A stretch of DNA of 64,000 nucleotides from Flintibacter sp. KGMB00164 (GTDB taxonomy: Bacteria; Bacillota; Clostridia; Oscillospirales; Oscillospiraceae): NCBI RefSeq assembly GCF_008727735.1, contig NZ_CP044227.1:2761001-2825000 (forward strand), written 5' to 3'. Shown one piece after another: positions 43,942-51,507 of this stretch. The translations under genes were made by a program, and so were the position numbers. The notes beneath the pieces are model-generated. The model saw only the letters and a program-made list of their open reading frames with translations. It was not told the origin of the DNA and did no database searches. Numbering within the stretch: the stretch's first letter is position 1; each line of letters opens with the position of its first letter.

Positions 43942-45153
43942 TCAGGGGCGTCCCAGGCGCATTTTAAAGTCCTGATAACCAAATTGGGTCAGTCTGGTGA
44001 GATTTCCCGCCCGGTCCAGCCGCCAGAGATCGGGCAGGGGCATGCCGTTGAAGGTGTTGTTTTTGCAGGTGGTGTAGATGGCCATGTCTCCAAAGACGAC
44101 CAGGTCGCCCACCTTGAGTTCTTTCTCAAAGGTGTAGTCCCCCACCACGTCGCCCGCCAGGCAGGTGGGACCGGCCAGACGGAAGGGATGCCCTTCACCC
44201 GGCTGGGTGTCGGCCCCCAGGATGGGTGGCTGGTAAGGCATCTCCAGCACGTCGGGCATGTGGCAGGCGGCACTGGCGTCCAAAATGGCGATTTTCGTGC
44301 CGCTGTTTTCCACAATGTCCAGCACCCGGCTGACAAAGTAGCCCGCATTCAGGGCCACCGCCTCCCCAGGCTCCAGGTAGACGGTGACGCCCCAGGCCTG
44401 CTGAGCGTGTCGGATGCACGCCTCCAAGGTATCCAGGTCGTAGTCCGGGCGGGTGATGTGGTGCCCGCCTCCCATGTTGAGCCATTTCATTTGGGGCAGA
44501 ATGTCCCCAAACTTCTCCTCGACTGCATGAAGGGTAGTTTTCAGGTCGTCGGAGTTCTGCTCGCACAGGGTGTGGAAATGAAGGCCGTCCAGCAGTTCCA
44601 GGGTGGCCTCGTCCATCTCCTTATCCCATACGTCCCGGGTCACCCCCATGCGGCTGCCGGGGGCGCAGGGGTCATAGATGGCGTGGCCCTCCTGGGTGGA
44701 GCACTGGGGATTGATGCGCAGCCCCAGGCTCTTGCCCGCCTCCCTGCCCTGTGGACCGAAGGCTTTCAACTGGTGGATGGAGTTGAAGACGATGTGGTCG
44801 GCGTATTGCAAAAGCTCCTCAAATTCGTCCGGGCGGTAGGCCCCGCAGAACACGTGGACCTCACCCTGGGGCATCTCCTCCTTGCCCAGACGGGCCTCAT
44901 AGAGGCCGCTGGCCTCGGTGCCAGCCAGATAGGGAGCCAGGAGGGGATAAAAGTCGTAGTTGGAGAAGGCCTTCTGGGCCAGCAGCACTTTGCACCCGGT
45001 ACGCTCTGCCAGGGCGGCGAGCACCTGGCCGTTTTCCCGCAGCCGCTCCTGGTCGATCACATAGGCGGGGGTGGGAAGCTGGGCAAACAGGGCTTTGGGG
45101 TCGTAGTTTCCAAGGCCCGCAAACTGAGGATCTCGTAAGGTCTTATATCCCAT
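43942..45153 (-). CDS. nspC: Carboxynorspermidine/carboxyspermidine decarboxylase
   Basis: A 403-residue PLP enzyme of the alanine-racemase fold that removes CO2 from carboxyspermidine or carboxynorspermidine. The PLP lysine is in CKVLLAQKAFSNYDFYP. Other marks are NPQCSTQEGHAIYDPCAPGSRMG, LNMGGGHHITR and GPTCLAGDVVGDY, which holds the active-site Cys. It overlaps the dehydrogenase stop by one base, so the two last pathway steps are coupled. Confidence 0.92.
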   Translation of the reverse strand: MGYKTLRDPQFAGLGNYDPKALFAQLPTPAYVIDQERLRENGQVLAALAERTGCKVLLAQKAFSNYDFYPLLAPYLAGTEASGLYEARLGKEEMPQGEVHVFCGAYRPDEFEELLQYADHIVFNSIHQLKAFGPQGREAGKSLGLRINPQCSTQEGHAIYDPCAPGSRMGVTRDVWDKEMDEATLELLDGLHFHTLCEQNSDDLKTTLHAVEEKFGDILPQMKWLNMGGGHHITRPDYDLDTLEACIRHAQQAWGVTVYLEPGEAVALNAGYFVSRVLDIVENSGTKIAILDASAACHMPDVLEMPYQPPILGADTQPGEGHPFRLAGPTCLAGDVVGDYTFEKELKVGDLVVFGDMAIYTTCKNNTFNGMPLPDLWRLDRAGNLTRLTQFGYQDFKMRLGRP

Positions 45154-46412
45154 CAGTCCACCAGCACGGGGTTGTGGTTCTCGCTGCGGGGCAGGCCGTA
45201 CTTGTCCAGGGCGTCCAGGAAGGGATCGGGATCAAACTCCTCCACGGTATGTACGCCCTTCTCGGTCCACTTGCCGGTGAGCAGCATGAGAGCGCCGCAC
45301 ATGGCGGGCACGCCGGTGGTGTAGCTGATGGCCTGGCTGGCCACCTCTTTATAGCACTCCTGGTGGTCGCACACGTTGTAGATGTAGTAGGTCTTCTCCT
45401 TGCCGTCCTTCTTACCGGTGAAGATGCAGCCGATGTTGGTCTTGCCGTGGGTGCGGGGACCCAGGCTGGCGGGATCGGGCAGCAGGGCCTTGAGGAACTT
45501 GATGGGCACGATCTGCTGGCCCTCAAACTCGATGGGGGTGGTGGACAGCATACCCACGTTCTCCAGACACTTCATGTGGGTGAGGTAGCTCTGGCCGAAG
45601 GTCATGAAGAAGCGGATGCGCTTCACTTCCGGGATGTTCTCGGCCAGGGACTCGATCTCCTCGTGGTGGAGCAGATACATGTCCTTCTCGCCCACCTGGT
45701 CGAAGTTGTACTCCCGTTTGATACTCATGGGGGGGATCTCCACCCAGTGGCCGTCCTCCCAGTAGGAGCCGGGGGCAGACACCTCCCGCAGGTTCACCTC
45801 GGGGTTAAAGTTGGTGGCGAAGGGATAGCCGTGGTCGCCGCCGTTGCAGTCCAGAATGTCGATGGTGTCGATGGTATCAAACTCGTGCTTCTTGGCGTAA
45901 GCGCAGTAGGCCTGGGTCACGCCGGGATCGAAGCCGCAGCCCAGCAGGGCGGTGAGGCCCGCCTTTTCAAACTTCTCCCGGTAAGCCCACTGCCAGGTGT
46001 AGTCGAAGTAGGCAGAAAAACCCTTCTCCTTGCAGCGCTTCTCGTAGGCGGCCTTCCACTCGGGCTCCTCGATGTCCTCGGGCTCGTAGTTGGCGGTGTC
46101 CATGTAGTTGACGCCGCACTCCAGGCAGGCATCCATGATGGTCAGGTCCTGGTAGGGCAGGGCGATGTTCATCACCAGATCGGGCTGGTAGCTCTTGATG
46201 AGGGCCACAACCTCCTCCACCTTGTCGGCGTCCACCTGGGCGGTGGTGATCTTGGTGGCGGTCTTACCCTGAAGCTCGGCGGCCAGCTTGTCACACTTGG
46301 ACTTGGTGCGGCTGGCAATGCACAGCTCGGTAAAGACCTCGCTGACCTGGCAGCACTTGCGGATGGCTACGTTGGCCACGCCGCCGCAGCCGATGACTAA
46401 TACTCTGCTCAT
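45153..46412 (-). CDS. Carboxynorspermidine/carboxyspermidine dehydrogenase (saccharopine dehydrogenase family)
   Basis: A 419-residue NADPH-dependent enzyme that condenses aspartate semialdehyde with a diamine (putrescine, or agmatine in a recently described variant). The Rossmann start is SRVLVIGCGGVANVAIRKC. NIALPYQDLTIMDACLECGVNYMDTANYEP and LLGCGFDPGVTQAYCAY are typical of the CASDH/CANSDH group. The gene lies 50 bp after speB and is coupled to nspC. Confidence 0.92.
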   Translation of the reverse strand: MSRVLVIGCGGVANVAIRKCCQVSEVFTELCIASRTKSKCDKLAAELQGKTATKITTAQVDADKVEEVVALIKSYQPDLVMNIALPYQDLTIMDACLECGVNYMDTANYEPEDIEEPEWKAAYEKRCKEKGFSAYFDYTWQWAYREKFEKAGLTALLGCGFDPGVTQAYCAYAKKHEFDTIDTIDILDCNGGDHGYPFATNFNPEVNLREVSAPGSYWEDGHWVEIPPMSIKREYNFDQVGEKDMYLLHHEEIESLAENIPEVKRIRFFMTFGQSYLTHMKCLENVGMLSTTPIEFEGQQIVPIKFLKALLPDPASLGPRTHGKTNIGCIFTGKKDGKEKTYYIYNVCDHQECYKEVASQAISYTTGVPAMCGALMLLTGKWTEKGVHTVEEFDPDPFLDALDKYGLPRSENHNPVLVD

Positions 46413-46462
46413 AGTTTATTCTCCTTTATCGTCAAAATTGGTTTTTTCCCTTTTGCTTTTCG

Positions 46463-47317
46463 TTATTTGGACAGGGCCAGCAGCAGTTCCCGCAGCACCT
46501 TGCAGGCGGTGGCGGTGGACACGCCGCTTTGGTCCAGCATGGGGGCCAGCTCGTTGACATCCGCTCCCACCACGTTGGTTTTTGCCACCAGCTGGATGGC
46601 CTCCAGCAGCTGGGGGAAGGTGACGCCCCCCGCCTCGGGGGTGCCGGTGCCGGGGAAGACAGAGGGGTCCAGGCAGTCCAGGTCGATGGTGAAGTACACC
46701 GGCGTGCCGCTGAGAGCCAGCCACCGGGTCAGCTCCTCCAGGCCCTGGAAGTCGAAGGGGTGCAGGTCGGTGTGGACCTTGGCAAAGCGGAACTCCTCCC
46801 GGTCGCCGCTGCGGATACAGAACTGGTGGATACGCTCATCCCCCACCAGCTCGTGGCAGCGGCGGATGACACAGGCGTGGCTAAGCTTTGCGCCCAGGTA
46901 GTCGTCCCGCAGGTCGGCATGGGCGTCAAAGTGGATGACGTGGACATCGGGATAGCGCCGCTGGACCGCCCGGAAGCTGCCCAGGGTCACCAGGTGCTCG
47001 CCTCCCAGCAGCAAGGGCAGCTTGCCCGCGGCCAGGATATCCTCCGCACGGGTCTCGATGTCAAGAAGGGCCAGCTCCGCGCTGCCAAAGCACAGCTCCA
47101 GGTCGCCGCTGTCGAAGATGCGGCAGTCGGTGAGGTCCTTGTCCTGGTAGGGGCTGTAGGTCTCCAGGCCAAAGCTCTCGTGGCGCATGGCGGAAGAGCC
47201 GAAACGGGCGCCGGGGCGAAAGCTGGTGGTGGAGTCAAAGGGGGCACCGAAGAGGACGATCTTTGCCTCCTCAAAGCTGCTGTCGCAGCCGATAAAGGTC
47301 TCAATATTCGGGTTCAT
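46463..47317 (-). CDS. speB: Agmatinase / ureohydrolase
   Basis: A 284-residue arginase-fold enzyme that releases urea from agmatine (or from aminopropylagmatine). Both manganese-binding motifs are complete: HFDAHADLRDDY and FTIDLDCLDPSVFPGTGTPE. Gly-rich GGEHLVT is also conserved. The ATG at 47317 overlaps the speE stop as TAATG, which sets the start. Confidence 0.93.
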   Translation of the reverse strand: MNPNIETFIGCDSSFEEAKIVLFGAPFDSTTSFRPGARFGSSAMRHESFGLETYSPYQDKDLTDCRIFDSGDLELCFGSAELALLDIETRAEDILAAGKLPLLLGGEHLVTLGSFRAVQRRYPDVHVIHFDAHADLRDDYLGAKLSHACVIRRCHELVGDERIHQFCIRSGDREEFRFAKVHTDLHPFDFQGLEELTRWLALSGTPVYFTIDLDCLDPSVFPGTGTPEAGGVTFPQLLEAIQLVAKTNVVGADVNELAPMLDQSGVSTATACKVLRELLLALSK

Positions 47318-48168
47318 TACTCTACTTCCTCCAACATCTCCTCCAGAAACGCGGGCAGGAAGAAGGCTCCCGCATGGAGGCGGACGGTATAATACTTGGT
47401 TTTCAAATGCAGCTTGAGCCACTTCTCCCGGTCGAAGTCATCGATGGGGTGGTACTTCTTGCTGGCAAAGCCAAACAGCCAGTAGCCGGCGGCATAGGTG
47501 GGGATGTGGGCCTGGTAGACCCGGCTGATGGGGAACGTGTTGACGATGCGCTTGTGGCTGCGCTGCATAGCCTGGGCGTCGTGGCGGTAGAAGGGGCTGC
47601 CCTGCTGGTTTACCATAATTCCATCGTCCTTCAGGGCGTTATAGCAGATGCCGTAAAACTCCCGGGTGAAGTAGCCCTCGGAGGGGCCGAAGGGATCGGT
47701 GGAGTCCACGATAATGAGGTCATACTGGGCCTTGCGGCGGCGGATGAAGCGCAGGGCATTATCAAAGTAGATGTGCACCCGCTTGTCGTCCAGACGGCAG
47801 GCGTTTTCCGGCAGGTACTGGCGGCAGGCGTTAACCACCTGCTCGTCCATCTCCACCAGGTCGATGGACTGGATGCACTCGTACCGGGCCAGCTCCTTCA
47901 CCACGCCGCCGTCTCCCGCGCCGATGACCAGCACGTCCTGGACGTTGGGGTGGACGGCCATGGGCACGTGGGTGATCATCTCGTCGTAGATAAACTCGTC
48001 CCGCTCGGTGAGCATCACGTTCCCATCCAGGGTGAGCACCTTGCCAAACTCCGGGGTGTCGTAGATATCGATCTGCTGGTAGTCGCTCTTTTTGGAGTAG
48101 AGGTGCCGGTCCACCCGCAGGCTGTGCTTCACATCTGGAGTATGAAATTCACTGAACCACAGTTCCAT
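47317..48168 (-). CDS. speE: Polyamine aminopropyltransferase (spermidine synthase)
   Basis: A 283-residue aminopropyltransferase. The N-terminal WFSEFHTPDVKHSLRVDRHLYSKKSDYQ, the cofactor motif VLVIGAGDGGVVKELARY and the acceptor-site motif IIVDSTDPFGPSEGYFTREFY are intact. The family needs decarboxylated S-adenosylmethionine, but no speD is seen in this window. The stop of speA overlaps its start by one base. Acceptor may be putrescine or agmatine. Confidence 0.92.
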   Translation of the reverse strand: MELWFSEFHTPDVKHSLRVDRHLYSKKSDYQQIDIYDTPEFGKVLTLDGNVMLTERDEFIYDEMITHVPMAVHPNVQDVLVIGAGDGGVVKELARYECIQSIDLVEMDEQVVNACRQYLPENACRLDDKRVHIYFDNALRFIRRRKAQYDLIIVDSTDPFGPSEGYFTREFYGICYNALKDDGIMVNQQGSPFYRHDAQAMQRSHKRIVNTFPISRVYQAHIPTYAAGYWLFGFASKKYHPIDDFDREKWLKLHLKTKYYTVRLHAGAFFLPAFLEEMLEEVE

Positions 48169-49637
48169 CAGCCCACCTCCTGGGTCAGAATGTTGATGTG
48201 CTCAATGTCCGGGTCCTCGGTACCCGTCATGGAGCAGCCCTTGGCCTTGGCGTACTGGATGTATTCCAAAATTTCCTTGGTAATACGCTCGCCGGGGGCC
48301 AGGATGGGGATGCCCGGGGGATAGCACATGACAAACTCGCTGCACACCTTGCCCACGCTGTCCTCCAGGGGGACGCTCTCCTTGTCGGCGTAGAAGGCCT
48401 CCTGGGGGCTGGTGACCACCTCGGGGTCGATGTACTCCTGGTTCATCAGGCCGCTGCTGTCGGTCTGGTAGCGGCGGCGGATCTCCGCCAGGGCGCTCAC
48501 CAACCGCTCCAGCTCCTGGTAGCGGTCGCCGATGGACAGATAGGCCAGGATGTTGCCGATGTCGCCGAATTCGATCTGGATGTCGTACTCGTCCCGGAGC
48601 AGGTCATAGACCTCGATGCCCGCCAGACCGATGTCCCGGGTGTGGACGGAGAGTTTGGTGGGGTCAAAGTCGAAGATGGAGTCCCCGTTCACCAGCTCCC
48701 GGCCGAAGGCGTAGTAGCCGCCGATGGCGTTAATTTCCTCCCGGGCGTACTCCGCCATGGCCACCACCTGCCGGAACACCTGCTTGCCCCGCAGGGCCAG
48801 GTTCCGGCGGCTGATGTCCAGACTGGACATCAGCAGATAGCTGCCGGAGGTGGTCTGGGTCAGGTTGATGATCTTGCGCACATGGCCCTCCTGGATGGAC
48901 GGACCGGTGAGCAGCAGGCTGGACTGGGTGAGGCTGCCGCCGCTTTTGTGCATGGACACCGCCGCCATATCGGCTCCGGCATCCATGGCGGAGACAGGCA
49001 TATTTTCACCGAAGTAGAAGTGGGTGCCGTGGGCCTCGTCAGCCAGGCAGTACATCCCCGCCTCGTGGGCCATCTTCACAATGGAGCGCAGGTCGGAGCA
49101 GATGCCGTAGTAGGTGGGGTTGTTGACCAGCACGGCCACCGCGTCCGGGTTCTCCCGGATGGCCTTGGCCACCTGCTCCCGCTTCATACCTAACGAGATG
49201 CCCAGGCGGTGGTCCACCTCCGGGTTTACATACACGGGAATGGCGCCGCACAGTACCAGGGCGTTAATGACGCTGCGGTGGACGTTGCGGGGCATGATGA
49301 TCTTGTCCCCCCGCTTGCACACCGACAGCACCATGGTCTGCACCGAGCTGGTGGTGCCGCCCACCATCAAAAAGGCGTGAGCCGCCCCGAAGGCGTCGGC
49401 GGCCAGCTCCTCCGCCTGACGGATGACAGAGATGGGGTGACACAGGTTATCCAGGGGCTTCATGCTGTTTACGTCAATGCTGACGCACTGCTCCCCCAAA
49501 AACTCCGTCAGCTCCGGGTTGCCCCGGCCCCGCTTGTGGCCGGGCACGTCGAAGGGCACCACCCGCATCTGTCGGAAGGTCTGCAGGGCCTCGTAGATGG
49601 GGGCCCGGTTTTGATCCAGAATACGTTCCTTTTCCAT
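48168..49637 (-). CDS. speA: Arginine decarboxylase (Orn/Lys/Arg decarboxylase class I fold)
   Basis: A 489-residue PLP enzyme of the short SpeA type of Gram-positives. The PLP lysine is in VSMHKSGGSLTQSS, and VPFDVPGHKRGRGNPEL and LADEAHGTHFYFGE are family marks. It most likely makes agmatine from arginine, since agmatinase is in the same operon, although lysine or ornithine cannot be excluded from sequence. The ATG at 49637 follows GAGGTG. It is the first gene of the polyamine operon, preceded by a terminator-bearing leader. Confidence 0.92.
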   Translation of the reverse strand: MEKERILDQNRAPIYEALQTFRQMRVVPFDVPGHKRGRGNPELTEFLGEQCVSIDVNSMKPLDNLCHPISVIRQAEELAADAFGAAHAFLMVGGTTSSVQTMVLSVCKRGDKIIMPRNVHRSVINALVLCGAIPVYVNPEVDHRLGISLGMKREQVAKAIRENPDAVAVLVNNPTYYGICSDLRSIVKMAHEAGMYCLADEAHGTHFYFGENMPVSAMDAGADMAAVSMHKSGGSLTQSSLLLTGPSIQEGHVRKIINLTQTTSGSYLLMSSLDISRRNLALRGKQVFRQVVAMAEYAREEINAIGGYYAFGRELVNGDSIFDFDPTKLSVHTRDIGLAGIEVYDLLRDEYDIQIEFGDIGNILAYLSIGDRYQELERLVSALAEIRRRYQTDSSGLMNQEYIDPEVVTSPQEAFYADKESVPLEDSVGKVCSEFVMCYPPGIPILAPGERITKEILEYIQYAKAKGCSMTGTEDPDIEHINILTQEVG

Positions 49638-49662
49638 TGGCCAACACCTCAACAAAACAAAA

Positions 49663-49694
49663 AAACACAAGCTGTATTTGTACAGCTTGTGTTT
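49663..49694 (-). terminator. Intrinsic terminator in the speA leader (candidate attenuator)
   Basis: AAACACAAGCTGTA and TACAGCTTGTGTTT form a perfect 14-bp stem with a 4-nt loop. On the minus strand it is followed by a run of T with few interruptions (TTTTTTTGTTTTG as read from the stem). The run ends about 12 nt before the speA ribosome binding site. No promoter fits between it and speA, so transcription of the polyamine operon must pass through it. Confidence 0.8.
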
Positions 49695-49899
49695 GAATCA
49701 GCAGATATGCCCGCCCTGCCCTCTCCAGGATTTTACAATTTTCCCGCCGGAACGGGGACTTCGGGTGCGGAAGGGCTTGGGGAATATGATTCTGGTACTG
49801 AGAGTCTATATAGCAACAAGATACTTTTACTACTCTTATTGACCGTTTCACAAGTCTGCGCAAATACGCATTTCGGTTATAAAGTAACCAACTTATAAA
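49695..49899 (-). promoter_or_regulatory. Distal part of the speA leader
   Basis: Several smaller pairings are visible on the minus strand (GGTTA/TAACC near 49870-49885, TATAAGT/ACTTTATA, CCCG/CGGG near 49740-49755). No coding frame with a ribosome binding site was found. It may contain the antiterminator partner of the 49663-49694 stem, which I could not identify. Confidence 0.35.
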
Positions 49900-50028
49900 A
49901 TTTGAGCTTTTAACTCAATCAATAAGGCGGTATACCCGCCAATCGGCAGTGGACCCGGCTGTCCGTATGGCCTTAACTCCCGCAGGAGTGGTCCCAGTAT
50001 GCTTGGCCAGATAAACTCCAGTCAAATT
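49900..50028 (-). ncRNA. Structured RNA at the 5' end of the speA leader (unassigned)
   Basis: Directly after a strong promoter the RNA can fold into a three-way junction at 49951-49995: an outer GGGACC/GGGTCC stem, an inner ACTCC-TGC-GGGAGT hairpin and a GGC/GCC hairpin. A GGCGGGTATACCGCC hairpin (49926-49940) and a TTGAG/CTCAA hairpin followed by ATTTTATA come next. The upstream TGGCC and GGCCA can add a long-range pairing. It may be an independent small RNA or the sensing domain of the speA leader. Comparison with large conserved Firmicutes RNAs such as the raiA motif is warranted. Confidence 0.5.
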
Positions 50029-50034
50029 ATTTTC

Positions 50035-50063
50035 TTTATATCATGAAAACAGACCGCTGTCAA
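50035..50063 (-). promoter_or_regulatory. Promoter of the structured RNA / polyamine operon leader
   Basis: A perfect -35 TTGACA (50058-50063), a 17-bp spacer and -10 TATAAA (50035-50040) on the minus strand. Confidence 0.75.
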
Positions 50064-50118
50064 TGCTCCTTCGCGTGTTTAGTAAAATTTCTGTTTTCAG
50101 GCAGCCCTGTAAAAAATC

Positions 50119-50150
50119 GGAGGAGACCTGCCATCCGGCATGTCTCCTCC
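50119..50150 (-). terminator. Intrinsic terminator of the ECF S-component gene
   Basis: GGAGGAGACATGCC and GGCAGGTCTCCTCC (minus strand) are followed by GATTTTTTAC. Confidence 0.9.
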
Positions 50151-50155
50151 GTCTC

Positions 50156-50785
50156 TTATTGCTTCATTACGACCCGCAGTGCCTTACACACCGAGCCGCT
50201 GATCACGCAGCCCAGCACCGCCTCGATCACAGCCTGGATGCCCACATAGGCGGCCACAAACAACAGGACGTTGTCCTGGAACTTGGCCATCAGCTCCTCC
50301 CCCAAGAGGGCCTGGAGCGTGGGGGCGTTCAGGAAGATGATCACCAGCACCGTCATGTAGAACAGGGTGTTCAGCACCGGCGCGGCCAGTCCTCCGATGT
50401 AGTAGGAGATGGTCTTGCTCCGGTCGATCTTGTGCACGGCCCGGAAAATCCAGCCCACACAGATGCCCATCAGGATGCGGGGAATGATCGTATTTACAAA
50501 GCTCAGCAGTACCACCGTGCCGCCGGTGTAGCCCGCCAGAAACAGGGTGCTGAACCCGGTCTTGATGGCCGTGTAAAAGCTGATACAGCCCATCACACCG
50601 CCCAGAACACCGCCGGCCAGAGGTCCCAGCATCATGGCTCCTACGGCCACCGGCACCGTCATAATAGACGCATACTGTCCGGGCAGCGGGATCATGGCCA
50701 GACCTGTGATGTTCATCATCAGCAGGATGCCCACCAGCAGCGCCAGTTCAATGAGATACGTGAGCTTCGTCTTTGTCTTACCCAT
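50156..50785 (-). CDS. ECF-type transporter S component (vitamin substrate-binding subunit)
   Basis: A 209-residue integral membrane protein with about six segments. The motif PLPGQYASIMTVPVAVGAMMLGPLAGG and GGVMGCISFYTAIKTGF fit the ECF_trnsprt family, most like the pantothenate-type members, but specificity is uncertain. It would use a shared EcfAAT module encoded elsewhere. The ATG at 50785 has GGAGG upstream. It is a single-gene unit with its own promoter and terminator. No riboswitch was recognised in the 70-nt leader. Confidence 0.85.
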   Translation of the reverse strand: MGKTKTKLTYLIELALLVGILLMMNITGLAMIPLPGQYASIMTVPVAVGAMMLGPLAGGVLGGVMGCISFYTAIKTGFSTLFLAGYTGGTVVLLSFVNTIIPRILMGICVGWIFRAVHKIDRSKTISYYIGGLAAPVLNTLFYMTVLVIIFLNAPTLQALLGEELMAKFQDNVLLFVAAYVGIQAVIEAVLGCVISGSVCKALRVVMKQ

Positions 50786-50856
50786 ATTCAATTCCTCCTG
50801 CTGCCGCTCCTCTCCACGGAGGATGCAGCGCATTTTTTGGCTTTTCGCCAGCGGCT

Positions 50857-50885
50857 ATTATACTATGGCCTGTTCATATTTTCAA
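50857..50885 (-). promoter_or_regulatory. Promoter of the ECF S-component gene
   Basis: TTGAAA (50880-50885), a 17-bp spacer and the consensus TATAAT (50857-50862) on the minus strand. Confidence 0.7.
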
Positions 50886-50997
50886 GGCACATCTTTCCTC
50901 GTTTTGTCAACGGGAAAGCGGCCTGCTCTGCCTGTGGCTCTTACGGCATCCTCTTCTTTTTTCCGGTACAGGGACCATTCTCTTCAAAAATAAACCC

Positions 50998-51050
50998 TTG
51001 ACAAACAAAATCGCCCTCCATATAATTACCAATGGTAACTATATGGAGGG
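50998..51050 (+). promoter_or_regulatory. Consensus promoter with 37-bp palindromic operator for marR-MATE
   Basis: TTGACA (50998-51003), a 17-bp spacer and TATAAT (51021-51026) are full consensus. From 51014 to 51050 lies a palindrome with 17-bp arms (CCCTCCATATAATTACC against its complement, one mismatch) around AAT. It covers the -10, the start point and the GGAGGG ribosome binding site of marR. Binding by MarR would block both polymerase and, as an RNA hairpin, could mask the ribosome binding site. Confidence 0.8.
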
Positions 51051-51057
51051 CATATAA

Positions 51058-51507
51058 ATGGAAATTAAAACAATCAAGGCACTGCTTGACGCGTGCTATC
51101 AGGCCAAGCGGATCCGGGACCTGCTTCCGGCGCTGCCGCAAGGCGTCACTCCGTCCTATATTCACTATCTGGATACCATTGAATCACTGGAACAACAGGG
51201 GACCCGGGTGAAAGTGTCCGATATCAGCGATGCATTGAATCTGCCCCGCCCGGGCGTGACCCGAACTGTGAAGGAAATGCAGGCCAAAGGCTATCTCTGC
51301 AAGCAAACCTCTCCAGAGGACGGGCGCATCACATACATCTCCGTCACTCAGGCAGGAAAACAGCTGTCCAAACGGTACAACGAACAATATTTTAGCCGTC
51401 TTGCCCCGCTCCTCAACGATATTTCCCAGGAGGACGCCGCCTGCACCATTCGAACCATTGAGCGCTTTTATGAGGTCATGTCCAAGGGAGGGATCACCGT
51501 TGACTAA
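51058..51507 (+). CDS. MarR-family transcriptional regulator
   Basis: A 149-residue winged-helix repressor. The DNA-binding core is VKVSDISDALNLPRPGVTRTVKEMQAKGYL with the wing TSPEDGRITYISVTQAG. A long N-terminal helix supports dimerisation. GGAGGG lies 7 nt before the ATG. It overlaps the following MATE gene by 8 bp and is under a strong palindromic operator, so autorepression relieved by a pump substrate is the likely scheme. Confidence 0.92.
   Translation: MEIKTIKALLDACYQAKRIRDLLPALPQGVTPSYIHYLDTIESLEQQGTRVKVSDISDALNLPRPGVTRTVKEMQAKGYLCKQTSPEDGRITYISVTQAGKQLSKRYNEQYFSRLAPLLNDISQEDAACTIRTIERFYEVMSKGGITVD

Noticed and set aside
50786..50856. Riboswitch upstream of the ECF S component
   Set aside because: The leader is only about 70 nt and shows no recognisable vitamin-binding core.
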